In this document: piece by piece, positions 24,601 through 36,799 of the stretch | How positions within the stretch are numbered: position 1 is the stretch's first letter | How the letters are laid out: every line of letters begins with the position of its first letter | Assembly (NCBI GenBank): GCA_018389105.1 | Contig: JACATO010000980.1 | Location: 496,001 to 560,000, forward strand | Origin: Nautilus pompilius | Lineage: Eukaryota > Mollusca > Cephalopoda > Nautilida > Nautilidae | Length of the DNA: 64,000 bases | Reading direction: 5' to 3' | Program-made: the position numbers and the translations under genes | The notes under the pieces: generated by a model | The model's database searches: none | Seen by the model: only the letters and a program-made list of their open reading frames with translations | Told to the model about the DNA's origin: nothing

Positions 24601-25215
24601 TTAGCTGTTTAGAAATGCTTTAAGTACTTGATTTTACAGTTGTGAATAGCAGTGGTTTGTCTCTGAAGAAACCAACAAACATCCCACACCCCATCATGTG
24701 GGAGTTGTATCTCCCCTGATAGTTGGTCTCCGTTTCCTTTATGTGTTGGTGGAACCTCTCACCATGCTCATCGCTCATAGCACCGTGGTTGGCTGGGAAG
24801 AAATCAGAGTGTGAATGATGAAACTGAAACTTAAGTGACATAAGGCAGCCCATTTCTTCAAAGGCTTTTATCATGTCGAACCAACTCGCACAGTTGTCTG
24901 CTTTGTGGTCCCAAGGAGGAAATGTGGACTGTAAACAGTTTGAAATCCTCCCATGCAGCCAGGTCCAGTGGGTTAAGCCCAGACTGGAAGACTGGATCTG
25001 AAAATACATCACAAATTTGTGGTCCGACAAATATTCCAGCCTTCAACTTGGCATCAGTTAAAATCACTCCAAATTTTTCTTTCAGATAAAGAAATCCTGC
25101 TCCTTCAATACTCATTGCCTTTACAAAGCTCTTCATCAGGCCCAGCTTTATATGCAGTGGTGGAAGAAATATTCTTTGTGGATGACGTACCAGTGGCACG
25201 TGTTGCACATTGAAT
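24600..25215 (-). pseudogene. Relic of an uncharacterised repetitive animal protein family
   Basis: In order on the minus strand: FLPPLHIKLGLMKSFVKAM near 25160-25110, GAGFLYLKEKFG, TDAKLKAGIFVGPQI near 25060-25010, a Trp-containing spacer, then MGCLMSLKFQFHHSHSDFFP near 24850-24790 and MSDEHGERFHQHIKETE near 24770-24730. I recall this ordered motif set (LPPLHIKLGLMK, DAKLKAGIFDGPQI, SDE-GERFHQDI) from multicopy predicted proteins in several invertebrate genomes, without a firm functional label. At least one frame change separates the two halves near 24900, and the C-terminus decays after NYQGRYNSHMMG. It is probably transposon-borne or derived; that is inference. Confidence 0.8.
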
Positions 25216-26433
25216 TTTCCTGGAGTATGGTCTGTTCTTGATGGCCACTCTTTGATCTTTTAGTGATTTGCATCATCTCGGCTATTCCACAAGAACAAGA
25301 AGCACGTGTGTGTACGTGTAGGCAGGCAACCACATGGTTCTCCCACATAACCTGCTGCCTGTACACAGTAAATGAAAAGAACACTTAAAATATACAACAT
25401 TAGATTTCCATTTATTTCTGTAACTAAAAATCCCTAGGTACTGGGTTAATTCTGATTTCAGATTTGAAAACTGTGTTCGGATTAGTCTAAGACGTACTTT
25501 TACCTCAGTAGCAGTGGTTGATGTCTAGTGTAATTCTATAAAGGAAAATAATTTGCAATGACACTCGCCAAGGAACAGAGTTTACACGTATAAAGATGCC
25601 TTCAGATGATGAATTGGCCTAAATGAAGAGGTGGCATCACAAGAAAACTAAAAGTAGTAGCAGCTAACCAACGTCATACAAAAGGATTCAATAATGTTAT
25701 TGAAGCAGTGCCCAACTATTGGCTTCTCTCTCTTTTAGAGTGTAATATATAAATTTATAAATGCAATTAAAGGCAAATAAGAGTCTATTAGATGTTGACT
25801 TTTTCTTCCACTTTCTGAGAGCAATGTTTGAGGAAGTCATGACAGAGGCGTTTGTAAATAAAAGACAAAAACACTTAGACCCCTTCTTATTTAGAGCAAG
25901 GAGGCAGGGTCCAAAGCCTTAACAGACAGAAAGAAATAAAAAGTCATCTTTATGGAAAAAGAAACCAAAAAAAAAAAAAAAAACTATAAAATTAACAGGA
26001 GTTAAAATCTATCCACTTATAGTTTCTAAGAAACTGAAGTAGATGTTCTTGAGTAAATAATAGTGTTATTGCACCTGTACTTGATGAAAAAAGATTATTT
26101 TTGCTTAAAGATCAAAGCAATTAACTTTGGCATCAGATTACAAAAGTATCCTCCTCTCCAGACCACAATCACAATAAGCAGACAAGCAATGAATTGTAAA
26201 AGATTTATTTTCCAATGCCAGTCTTAAACTTTTAAAATTATAACAGACCTTCAAACCAGTTGTCCTGTGCCAGAAGAATTTTGAATTTTGCAGATTATCT
26301 TCAGAGTGGCCACTCATCACTTAAGTGATTTTCACCGAATTTCTACTATTAGCATCGCAGGCCTTAAATGTTGGCAGTAATCTGAAAACGGAATCTGACT
26401 AAACCTATCCACACTATTTCTCTGTATCACATT
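25216..26433. other. AT-rich sequence, no feature seen
   Basis: The first ~170 bases may still belong to the minus-strand relic (a frame reading WENHVVACLHVH), but I cannot assign them. The rest has A-runs only. Confidence 0.35.
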
Positions 26434-26890
26434 TGCAGGGGTTATGTTCCTAGAGCACCCGCGAAAAGTGAAAATCCGCGAATATTGGACGAGGTCCATA
26501 AAAATGCCTATAAACGTCAAAATATAACGTAAAATATAATAAAAAATATAAGTAAAAATATACTAATAATTTAATAAAAAATACAACACTCAGCAAAACA
26601 CTCGAGATAGCTCTACATGGTAGGATGATGCTGGGCTGCATCTGCCCGAGACAGCGCCTCGTGGGCAGCAGCCAATCAGCAGCGAGAAGAAATGAATAAC
26701 GCTCTCGGATTGGCTACTTTCAAACCTCCAGCCAATAGCGTTTATTTTACATTGATATTTTGCTGAATTTACGTTAGTATTTATATTACAAAATTAGTAA
26801 ATTATACAATTATTAGTTAGGTTCTAAGGAAAATTCCACGAATAACCGGGGCCGTGAATGCCGAACCGTGATTACGCGGGGGTCGACTGT
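26434..26890. mobile_element. Tigger/pogo-like non-autonomous element
   Basis: The right end, reverse-complemented, begins CAGTCGACCCCCGCGTAATC and continues with CACGG and ATTCACGG repeats, typical of Tigger/MER2-type termini. TA follows at about 26891. The left part has the same CGCGAA/CCGCGAA vocabulary (CCCGCGAAAAGTG, ATCCGCGAATATTGG) but lacks the terminal CAGTCGACC, so the left end is truncated or diverged. No transposase motif is visible. The middle (26640-26750) is locally GC-richer and holds three CCAAT/ATTGG boxes. Confidence 0.72.
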
Positions 26891-29800
26891 ATAGCAAAAC
26901 TTTCATCTTTAAAAACTGAGAAAAATAAACGTGTTATTATACAGAGAAAATAGGTCCATGGCAACAGATTTCATAGCTTTCAAAAGCTGTATTTATAAAT
27001 AGCATTTATTTTACTCCTATTTAAAGAAAACCATTTGCTGGTAACCTGTATCAGCAATCAAGCTAGCTAACGTTTGCCATCTACTCTAAAGATTTTAATT
27101 AATCAAATTGTATTTTTATGCTGAGTAGTAAATAATAAAATCTGATCAGATTCTTAAAAAAAAAAACAACCAAGTACCTGCCAATTACAAAAAAAGGAAA
27201 AAAAATCTAACACCAACCACCCCCCCCAGTTTGTCAAATGTATCCTGTCAGTGATGAAAAGGTTAAAATAGAAATAAGGAAAGAAAGAAATTTGAACATC
27301 AAGTGAAAAATCTTATACCTAAAGTTGAAAAGAAAACAAAAGGGGAGGGGGCACTATGAGATCAAACAAGTCTGGTTCTCCTGTTCTAAGTCTACTTTTA
27401 ATCTTAAACACGGGTTTATTTAAGAAAAAATAATCAATTTCATACTGCAAGTGGCTTGCATAAAGAGCTTTACCACAATTATAAATCTAGAAAGCCATGT
27501 AAATTCTCTAACATCCCAGGAATGACAGACTGAGGTTTCCATACACCATTAAAGGAAAGTCTGTCACTGAAGCGAACACGCTTAATTAAATACGTTGCTT
27601 TGACACATTTTAAAAAAAAACACATGCTACCCGTACAGCATGGCCTGTCATTAGTGACAATGTCTATATATCTAAAGCAGTTTTCTTCTTTCTTTCTTTA
27701 AAGAAAAGTTTCAATTCTGTACCCATCAATCTAACTTGATTCTGGACTATAAAATACTTAATTTACATGACTTAAGAACAACAACAAATGCAGGCCCAAT
27801 TTAAAGATAACAGAAGCATGCCTAGAAACAAACCACCTGAACAGCTATGTCCAACAGGTGCTGTACTTGGTAGCAGCAAAAGCACAAAATCTGATATAAA
27901 CTAAAGAGCACAGCTCCCTACATACGTCTGTCAAAGACAGAATACCTCTAATGATAGTATTCCACTTCCACCCATCACGGTTATTAATTAACCTGTTGGC
28001 ACGAGTTCAGAGAGAGCACACATCTTTCCTATTGTTATAAAGCTTTCAGTATAACACCTAAAAACAGGACTCTAAGATAGTTTGTATACCACCAGATTGT
28101 CTTAGGTTTTTTTTTTTACATGCTTATCATCTGATGGCTCATATCTATCCATCACCATGTTCTCTTTCTAAATAATGCTAGCAGTTTACATTATATTGAT
28201 TTTTCTGTCCAACACAGATACAGACAAACAACTTACATGCTATCAGTAATCCAATGTCTGTCAATTACAAACCAGCTGAACGTTTCTGAAAACTTAAAAC
28301 TAAAGGCTAATTTATTTTACACTTTTGGTTATAGAATAAATTATAAATCTGCTTATTAAAAAAAAAATGTCAATCCTCTGAATTCCCAATAAAGTCAAAA
28401 ATAAAATAGTTTAATCTACTTCATATTCAAAATTTGTTAATAACAAAAGATGATTAATATAAGGAGAATCAACTGCTATGCAATAAAAACACACCCATTG
28501 CTAGGAAAGCTATCTACTTTGCTTTGTCATCATCAGTCAATCACAGCACAGTCCATTTATTTCTAGGTTAAAGCCAGACTGGTGCTGGAGTACCATATAT
28601 ATTATTAAGAGTTAGCCAATGTCTTCACAGCTATCACTGCTACTTGGTGCTAACTACCATTGTTACAGCTTACCTCCAGCATGTTCACACAAAATATATT
28701 CTTGTATTTTAAAAGTTAACCTAATATTCATTGGTACTTATAGTGGTCTGGGAGATGACAGCATATTTATGGAATCATACTGGTGAATACTACTACTATA
28801 TTAGAAAGGGGATTTTTCGTGCTTTTAAAGATGTATTATCAATATTTCTGTGAATTTTTCCCATCATGGCCTGACAAAAGGCAAAGATGGCCATCTTAGC
28901 AACCAGTCAGTTAATGTACTGGATGGTGTATTCTAAACTTGAGTATTCAATGCTCTCCAGTCACTTAACATTTACCCCATTGAAAACTTCCACATTTTCA
29001 ACAAAAGACATCACATTTAGCTATCTTGGTACACATTTCTTTTCTAGTCATCGCACTTGTTCCACTAGACCAGACAATGGCTGCCTGGAAGATCACTGTG
29101 GGCAGCGATGAAAGCCTGGCATTGCGGCATTAACAGAAATAAAACAGTTGTCGGTCGGTAAATGGAGAAAGATTTTTATTTTACATAATTTAAAACTTCT
29201 ATGAGAGTAAACAAAATTCAAATTTTCAAGCTTTGTTGTTTTTTTTAGTATTTGCTGCAGTACTAATAATGCAAATGGCTTTAACATATAGTCATCTCAT
29301 TGGGTCCTACATCATTAAGGCTTTTGGTTCTAATTTAATGGGAACATTTACTATATTGTTCAGGAAACAATCACTCAAATTAATTTCAAGAAAAGACCAG
29401 AAATCCTTTAGGATAGATAAAAATATCAATCTCACTTAAAATTGTTTTTAATATACAAAATCATTTCACAATTAAATTACAAAATCCAATTTGAAATAAC
29501 TTGAACAATTTAAAGACTATTTGCTTTTTAAAACTCTAAACCAAAAGTAAGTAAATATTTTACAGAAATTATTCTAAAGTAAATATTAAATCAGGTTGTA
29601 TTTAAATTATCTAAAAATTAAAAATAATATTCTAAACTAGTATAAAAAAACAAAAAAACAAAGCAGTATTATTTTAATTTTGTTTTGTTAAATATGTTCA
29701 GAATTTATACTGAGTGACAAATTTTAAAAAATATTTATTTTTAATATTTTTTGGATAATTGGTCACAATTTTTAAAAAATATTTTTAACATTAAGTTACA

Positions 29801-30474
29801 TTTATACTCTTTTTTTGAATGGCTAAGTACTTACATGCTAAGGGAAGGAATCCATATAAAACTATTTAACTAATTTATCTCCCTTGAACTTCATAAGAAT
29901 GGAGCAAAGTGCATGACTGAAATGGCGACTTCTCAGGATGATGGATATGAGTGAATAAATAGTTTTAGATTTAAAAAATGGTTTTACCATTAAATTATGA
30001 ATTATTATAGAAGTCATCACTTGCCTCGCATTAGTTCGAGCTATCAGGTCAATTTAAAATCTTTTCTGAAATTCTGCTCACTCTTAATAAATTAAAGATT
30101 TCTTATAAGTAGATTTTCACCTGAGTCAGTAACTAGCTATTGTAGCAGGATAATTTGCTGGTATCATAGCAACATCAAGATTAGCAGCAGCATTACATCA
30201 AGAACATCTTCATTTTTAATACCCGACTTAAAGGCTGGTGCTAGACAGATGTTTGAGGCCGAGTCGGTACGTATGTTAGCCAGCGCAGTAACAGCAGCTC
30301 AAACCCAATAGCAGAATCTCATCAGAAAACTGCTCGCAAGAAATTTTGGAAATTATTCACAAAGTTTAAAATTAATATTTTAAAAAAAAAAAAAAAAACT
30401 CTCAAAAATGAAATAAATTGTTTAATTTTTTTTTTTTTTTTTATGTAGCTGCCATCTGGAAAGTTATCCATAAT
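26891..30474. other. AT-rich sequence, no feature seen
   Basis: Poly-C run near 27220, many A/T runs, poly-T just before 30440. The AT content is extreme at 29440-29830. No gene or element is supported. Confidence 0.4.
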
Positions 30475-30970
30475 ACGGTATCTCAAAAAGATGGGTTCAA
30501 TTTTTTCTATAGCATAGTAAACAAAGACAAATTGCTAGACAGAATTTTAGCTTTGCACATCATCAGTTACTTTAAAGCACGATACACCATAATAGATATT
30601 CAAAATGTCCATCAGCAACATCCATACAGACATTGCAACCTAGTTTTCACAGAAATAGCTACTGAAACAAAAAATTCTCCGTTGGAGTTTATAAGCTGTA
30701 GTCAGCTTTGTGACATACACATTTTTCTTTAACACAATCCAGAGGAATACGTCTGGTGGAGAGAGATCTGGAGAGTACAGAGGGCATTCATCTCATCCAC
30801 CTCCGAGTAAAGCATTAAAAAATGCCTATACATTTCTGCCACACGGCATCAGAGATATGCTGTTGTATTACAGGGTAGTCATTTGTAAACTTCCTAGTAA
30901 AACACTTAAGGGACAAAATGCTTTTGTATGGTGATGTTCGAAAGTGTATACATATTTTCAGACACCATCT
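30475..30970 (-). mobile_element. Degenerate DDE transposon (IS630/Tc1-mariner-like), copy 2
   Basis: Aligns by eye with 684-1163 across most of its length. Shared landmarks are AGTAAACAAAGA, ATAGATRTTCAAAATGTYCA, GAGACCTGGAGAGT/GAGATCTGGAGAGT, TCCACCTCC.AGTAAAG, AAATGCC.ATACATTT.TGCCA and TAAACTTCC. The right end, reverse-complemented, begins AGATGGTGTCTGAAAATATG and matches the left end of copy 1, confirming a terminal inverted repeat near GGTGTYYNAAAAATAYGTAT. The minus strand still hints at PLD followed by hydrophobic and VCHK residues of the DDE domain. It is more decayed than copy 1. Confidence 0.72.
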
Positions 30971-33015
30971 ATTTCCATCAAATAGATTGAAACCTGATCA
31001 CCCTAAGGGCAATCAAGAAAAACATGGCTGGATGCTTGAATTAACTCTATTATAATTCTTAAATCTTTCTTTTAGAGGCATCACAATTTATCCTCTTCTT
31101 TATTATTATTATTATTATTTATTCTGCTTTATTTTAATGCCATCTACATTTAGTGCTGCATCCAACCATCAGAAAACAACAATTTTTCCCCAAGACAGTT
31201 AGTCCCAAGATTAGGGATTATGTTGTAGCTTTATCAAGCAATACATGGTTGTACTTTGTCTTTTAGATGTCAAGGTCTCTGTTTTCTTTCTAATATTTTG
31301 CGAATACAGGTAAATAACTGTCTCTGATCTACATCCACCAACCAGTTCTCCTTTTTTTTCTTCTTGCCAACACTCATTTACTGAAGGTCCAAATGTCCAT
31401 CATCTCCAGATATGAAAACGAGACCATGAGTAAATTCATTTACTTTCTTTTACAACCCCATGAATAAATGATAAATACAAATTCTAAAGTTGAGAAGATT
31501 ATTACCTAGTGAATCTTCCTCCGGGTGGCTCCACTTTTCTGATGGTCACATGAAAAGACACGTAACTGCAACATTATTTTTACTGTTTTATTATTGCCAT
31601 GTTCTTCAGTTGTCAATGACAAATATTTTTTCAAAACATTCTTAATTTATTGTTCATCATATCACAAAACTGATAAAGCACAAACTCTGTGCATCAGGGA
31701 ATCTTACTTTGGAGAAAATGCAATGAACTATCAATCAAGTATCAATGTTGTTTTGAGGGTTAATTCCCTTCATTGTCAACCACTAAAGCATGGTGAAGGG
31801 AGGGAGTTACAATAGCTTAAAGTGAACTCCTGGCCCTGTGCAGAGACTATAAACCAGAAGCCAGCTAACTAGAATTATTTTGCAACCATGTTAGTAGATG
31901 GAAAAAAAAAATCACAGCTGACATTATTGCTGCCATAAAAAAATTGATTAATAACCTATGAGAACTTCATAGTAAAATCAATTTGTTAGTTTTCAGACAT
32001 CCTTTGAACATAACCCTAAAGAAAATAATGGAAGTATTATTCATTCCTTAAAATTTCAGGTATGTTTGGCAACTTTTCTAGTTTGCATTTTATAAGATGT
32101 TATACTAAGAAATGACAGTAACTGTAAAGCAGTATTCTTGATGTAAGGTAACTGGTTTACTGTATTGCTCTTAAATGCATATGATGCAACTTTTGTACCT
32201 TGCTTTACAAAGCTTGCATTTAAGAGCACTGAAAAAAAACAATATAAGAATACTTAGAAGTCACCCCTATTGAATGATTCCAATTTGCATAACAATGGTC
32301 AAAATGGGCATAAACCCTGTCACAAATGTTCATATGAAGTTGCTGAACATTGTCATTGATGACAACTTACCACTGCTCATCAGTACTTTAACCATAACTA
32401 TAACAGGCTAAAAGTAGAAAGACAGGTGTGGACTGCTGAACTTGGTAGAACAAATCGCCAAGACTTAGCATGGCGGAGCCATGGCAGTACTGACCTTTAT
32501 GAAAACTGTTAAATCAGCCTATTTGGCTTAATGTGACCACATAATTTTGTTATGTTCCATCTAGAAGACAATCTGTATTTCTGGTTACTGTAATATAAAA
32601 TCAGTTGCATTCTGCCAACCTACACCTTTACAATCATTATTCCACATATAACTAACACTAGCATAACATAAGGTAAGATAGGTGTGCCTAAAAGAGAATA
32701 GCAAATGCAGAATGTTCAATAAAAAGTATTCAAAATATTTCTTCACAGAAGTAGGTGAAACATCAGAACTTAATTTGCCATGAAAGTGTGCCAGCTTCCA
32801 AGCAGTACAATGTCAGTAAACACTAATTTCTAACATACAGACTTTTTGTAGTAAGCTGCTATCTAAGGAAAAAATATTTAAAAGTTCAGAAACTCTCGGC
32901 TCAGTTACAGTAACAGCAGACTGATCAGCAAACAAAACACTGCAACAAATCGAGCTGCATGTTTGCTTCAGATGATGGGATCATGAGCAATGCATGATTG
33001 ACGAGGCTGGTATAA
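30971..33015. other. AT-rich sequence with (ATT)n, no gene recognised
   Basis: A short ATT trinucleotide array lies at about 31101-31119. The stretch 31140-31530 is slightly less AT-rich, but no family was recognised. Confidence 0.4.
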
Positions 33016-34000
33016 TGACCTGAGAACATCCATTTGTCCAAGAGAATGTCACAAATTGGTGCAGATATGGCAACACAGTTAAATGAGAAAGCCATGTTGT
33101 TCAAATGGTACTCATTGGCACTAAATGATGGCAGACATCAAGGATGAAGACTGGTTACTCATTTTTCTATGAGGCATCAATGATCAGTTTGAAATCACTG
33201 AAGAATTGCTGTCTACAAAATTTATAAAGGAATTAACAACAGGAAAAGATGTGTTTGATAAATTGCATCTTCTGATGCAGTTTTATAATTTGCTTTGAGA
33301 AAAGTTGGCCAGTATCAGTGAATCAGTTTCCCAACTAAACATGTAAAAATGTTGGATTTATGAAAATTGCAGAAAGCGTCAAAAAGATGACCGGGATCAA
33401 GCAGACATACATCTTCATTGCATCATCCACAAGAAGTTGCTTTGTAAAAGGTAATGGACTCTTCACCACATGGTCCATTTTTCAAGCTAGGTGGCTACAT
33501 CATCAACAGTTTATTGCCCTGCTTGAAAACATCAATGTGGACCACAGACGTTTTGTATGGTGTCAATGTCTGTTAGCTCAGTTAGGATAATAATGCACTG
33601 CTCAACCCCACACCACGCTGCAACGTCAGCGCGCAATGGGAGCTGAAGGAATAAATCAACTTGTTCTTGGAAGGAAGGTTCTTGCAGTTCAAAACTGCAA
33701 CTGGTTCTCAGATGTTACCTTGATGTTGACATTAAGAAACATTAAATGATTTGAACCTGAAACTGCAAGACAAGGGAATGTTTACACAAACTGTACTCAA
33801 CTGTGAAACCAGTCAGTCAAAGTTAGTTACTGTTCTTAAGAATAGCATCTTTAAACATTTCCCAACTTTGCAAAATGTTGCTCCAGTGTCTTCCAATGTG
33901 ACAGACAAGCACAAGATGAGTGATTTACACGACAGCTGCAGCTGCTGTCTTTTCCGTTTACCTTTCACTACGAGAATATGAGAAAAGCTCCAAAACAACT
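33016..34000 (+). pseudogene. hAT transposase relic (GTF2IRD2/ZBED-like family)
   Basis: Successive plus-strand fragments follow the order of a hAT transposase of the type domesticated as GTF2IRD2 and ZBED proteins: KAMLFKWYSLALNDGR near 33100 (DDE entry, family FSLALDES), GINDQFEITEELLS near 33180, TTGKDVFDKL, EKLASIS, LHCIIHKKLLCK near 33415, RWLHHQQFIALLENINVD near 33495, and LNLKLQDKGMFTQTVLN near 33755 with IFKHFPTLQ. The first acidic residue in the DES motif is lost and several stops or frame changes occur. I saw no terminal repeats. The relic may continue weakly to about 34320. Confidence 0.85.
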
Positions 34001-34320
34001 ACAACAGATCAATTTACAATGCGATTTACCTATCAGGGAAAAGTTAATCTCTGAGAGCCTAATCGGGGTTTACTCATCAATGAACAAAACAAAATTCTCT
34101 AACCTGCAAAACTTTGCCAAGAAAATGCTGATGTTGTTCAGTTCATCCCCATGTTTGTGAACAAATGTTTCACTGATGAACAGCAGCAAGTCTAAATTGA
34201 GGTCACAAATGACCAATGAACATTTGAGAGCAGTTCCACATCAAAATTTACACCTGACATTGGAAAACTCAAAAACTGAGGGCAGCTGCACATGTCCCAC
34301 TGATGCAGAACTTCTTTAAA

Positions 34321-36616
34321 AAATACCTATTAAGCATCTGTTGGCATTTTCTGAAAAAATTCAACACAAGCAAGGAGATAAAGGATTATATAATTGTAAA
34401 AAATGAATGGTTAAGCCTTTATGATGTCTTTCTAACTTAGAAGAATGTTTAAACATTAAACAGGGTTCTCCTTATGAGGCCACTCAGTGGATTCACCTGG
34501 CTTCCTTTCAAATATTTCAAAGGAAAAAAGTGCAATGAACTGATTGTTATAACAAGATGCCTGGTTTAACTAAAATTCAATTATCTTGGACCTACATGTC
34601 ATCATTAAATCTAGTAACATTAAACACAAATATCATTTTAAACATAAAAAAAACGGAATTCTCGTGTTGGGAAGACCTGCAGAACACTTAATTTTCATGA
34701 CTATTGCACAATAGCATAAGAAAGTAAAGGATTTTAAACTACAACATTGTGGAGCTTAGGTGAAGTGTAACAGGTATGCCCCAGTTACTGTGACCAGTAC
34801 AAATCAGATACAAAGTTCTTTCTGCTCCAATACACTCATTAAACACAATGACAACTTCATGCCTTTTGTTACTAAAAGTAAATTAATGTTGTAGATCTTT
34901 TTTTTTTCTTTTCTAAAAGGAAAAACAGGCTATTAATTTCAAAACATTCTGTAAAACTATGACTGGTTATTAACAGAGATCAGCCTAGTAAACGAACTCT
35001 TGCAATCAGAGATGGTGAGAGAAACCATATTACTGGGCATCCAGTACAGAAACACTATATTAATAGCAGATTTCAACAGGCAAACTCTTCAATGGCTTTC
35101 CATCTGACCTTCACTCAAGCGTCTCCAGCTATACCCAGGTAACTTGTTCAATCACCATTCCCACACCTCACCGCTACTAGCTTACTGCCACAGCTTGTAA
35201 AAGATCTTGTTGGTAAAAAGTTAATCTAAAAAAGAAGAAAAACAGTACAAAGTATCTTTATCAAGCTTTATCTAAACTTTGGCCATTTTTAAGTGATGGT
35301 GTATAGATATTAATATTTGTAGGTAGATGGCCAAGAGAATGTGCTGAAGTGTTACCCCGTGAATAGCAGTTTTCTTCTTGTACCTAGAGCCATGTTATAA
35401 TAAAACGAGAGAATCAGTGCTATAATACAGGTGCTAAGAATGCAGGGTTTGCATTGATTATTACGCTTCTTTTTTTAAATGCCAACACAAGCCACTAAAA
35501 ACCTCTAGGAGAATAGTAAGAAAACAGCATTAACAATCAGGCAACCAAACTTTCAGAGAGAAGCTCCTGGTGTTAGTAGCAGGGGAAAAAAAAAAAAAAT
35601 CAAAACTTAGGTCCAGAAACTAGTTCTAACAATAAGGTAGTTGGCAGGGGAGGGGTTAACTCATAGCTGTTGCTAAAGCTAAACTGAAAAACACAGATAT
35701 TCAGGTGTAACTTTATTTAAACCGATCTCTTTGGGTATAAACATCAATCTGATATTTCCCTTTGATACAAACAGATTATTTTAGATTAACCTTAGTCCAT
35801 TATCTATTGCAAGGTTCTCCCCAGAAAACTCTCAGAATGGTGCCAAATTTATACTAATTTTTCCTGGGTCATTTAGTAGTCCATTTAGAGTTGGAAGAGT
35901 GATTTCAGATGTTAACAATGAATCGATCAACACTGGACAAACAACAGATTGGTTTCTTTCTTATTTACACGATTTTCTTGCAATATCAAGCACTGATGTC
36001 TGGGATTTCAGTTTTAAAGGCATTATGAACCATCACACGTAAACATTGTAAATAACTGTCTCTCTCTCTCTCTTGCATGTCACTATATAAACTGATTACT
36101 CCAAGTGAATAAAACTTAGCAACATGATGCAGCATTACAGAGCAATTCAAAATGGTCAACCGTTATTACTATGAACTTCACAACTCTATTTTAAATTATC
36201 CATCTTCATTGGGAAGCTGTATTCTTGGACCAAAAAAAAAAAAAAGTTATCAGGTGGATATGTAATTTCCTTTCTCAAATTCCCAAAGTGGTTCTGCATC
36301 ACACTAAGGCACTTTGGGGAAAATCCTGTTTTGCATTCTGAGCTTTTTGCTTTTGTTGAAAATTATATCCAAACAATACCGGTCTTTAAATTAGACAAAA
36401 TAAAGAGTTTACTGCTCTTCTGTGGTGGTAATAAATTACTCATTCTAAAAAATTCATTTTCAAGTACTTACCCTTCATTTATTTTTCTTCATTCCTACAA
36501 AATTAAATTAAGCTTTTAATCAAATTTTGAATTATTAATCTTCGAAGTTTTAAAAAGATTTTCTGCTAATCAGTGTATAACATCTGTGAAATAAATATCC
36601 AATTTAAATAATGTCA
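34321..36616. other. AT-rich sequence, no feature seen
   Basis: Only homopolymers and a short TC array at about 36058-36074. Confidence 0.4.
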
Positions 36617-36637
36617 GCTCTCTCTCTCTCTCTCTAA
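36617..36637. repeat. (CT)n microsatellite
   Basis: About ten CT units, directly next to the weak candidate exon at 36678. Confidence 0.85.
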
Positions 36638-36677
36638 AGATTGTTCTCCTCTCCTGGACAAATAGCACGTTGTTTAC

Positions 36678-36792
36678 TATGCACAGCGTCAGTCTTGTGA
36701 GGACAGGACCATCCACAAGAGAAGAATCCAGCGAACTTAGATCATATGGATGACTGACTCCAAATGACACCACATCTTGTTTGCATTTCAAC
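36678..36792 (-). CDS. Candidate internal exon, unidentified (weak)
   Basis: On the minus strand an acceptor-like TTTTTGAATTTAG precedes 38 open codons. They include CKQDVVSFGVSHPYDLSSLD and GPVLTRLTLC and run into ATA|GTAAAC. The sequence is less AT-rich than its surroundings. The donor is weak and the phase cannot be tied to another exon. A chance frame or an unrecognised transposon fragment is about as likely. Confidence 0.2.
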
Positions 36793-36799
36793 CTAAATT

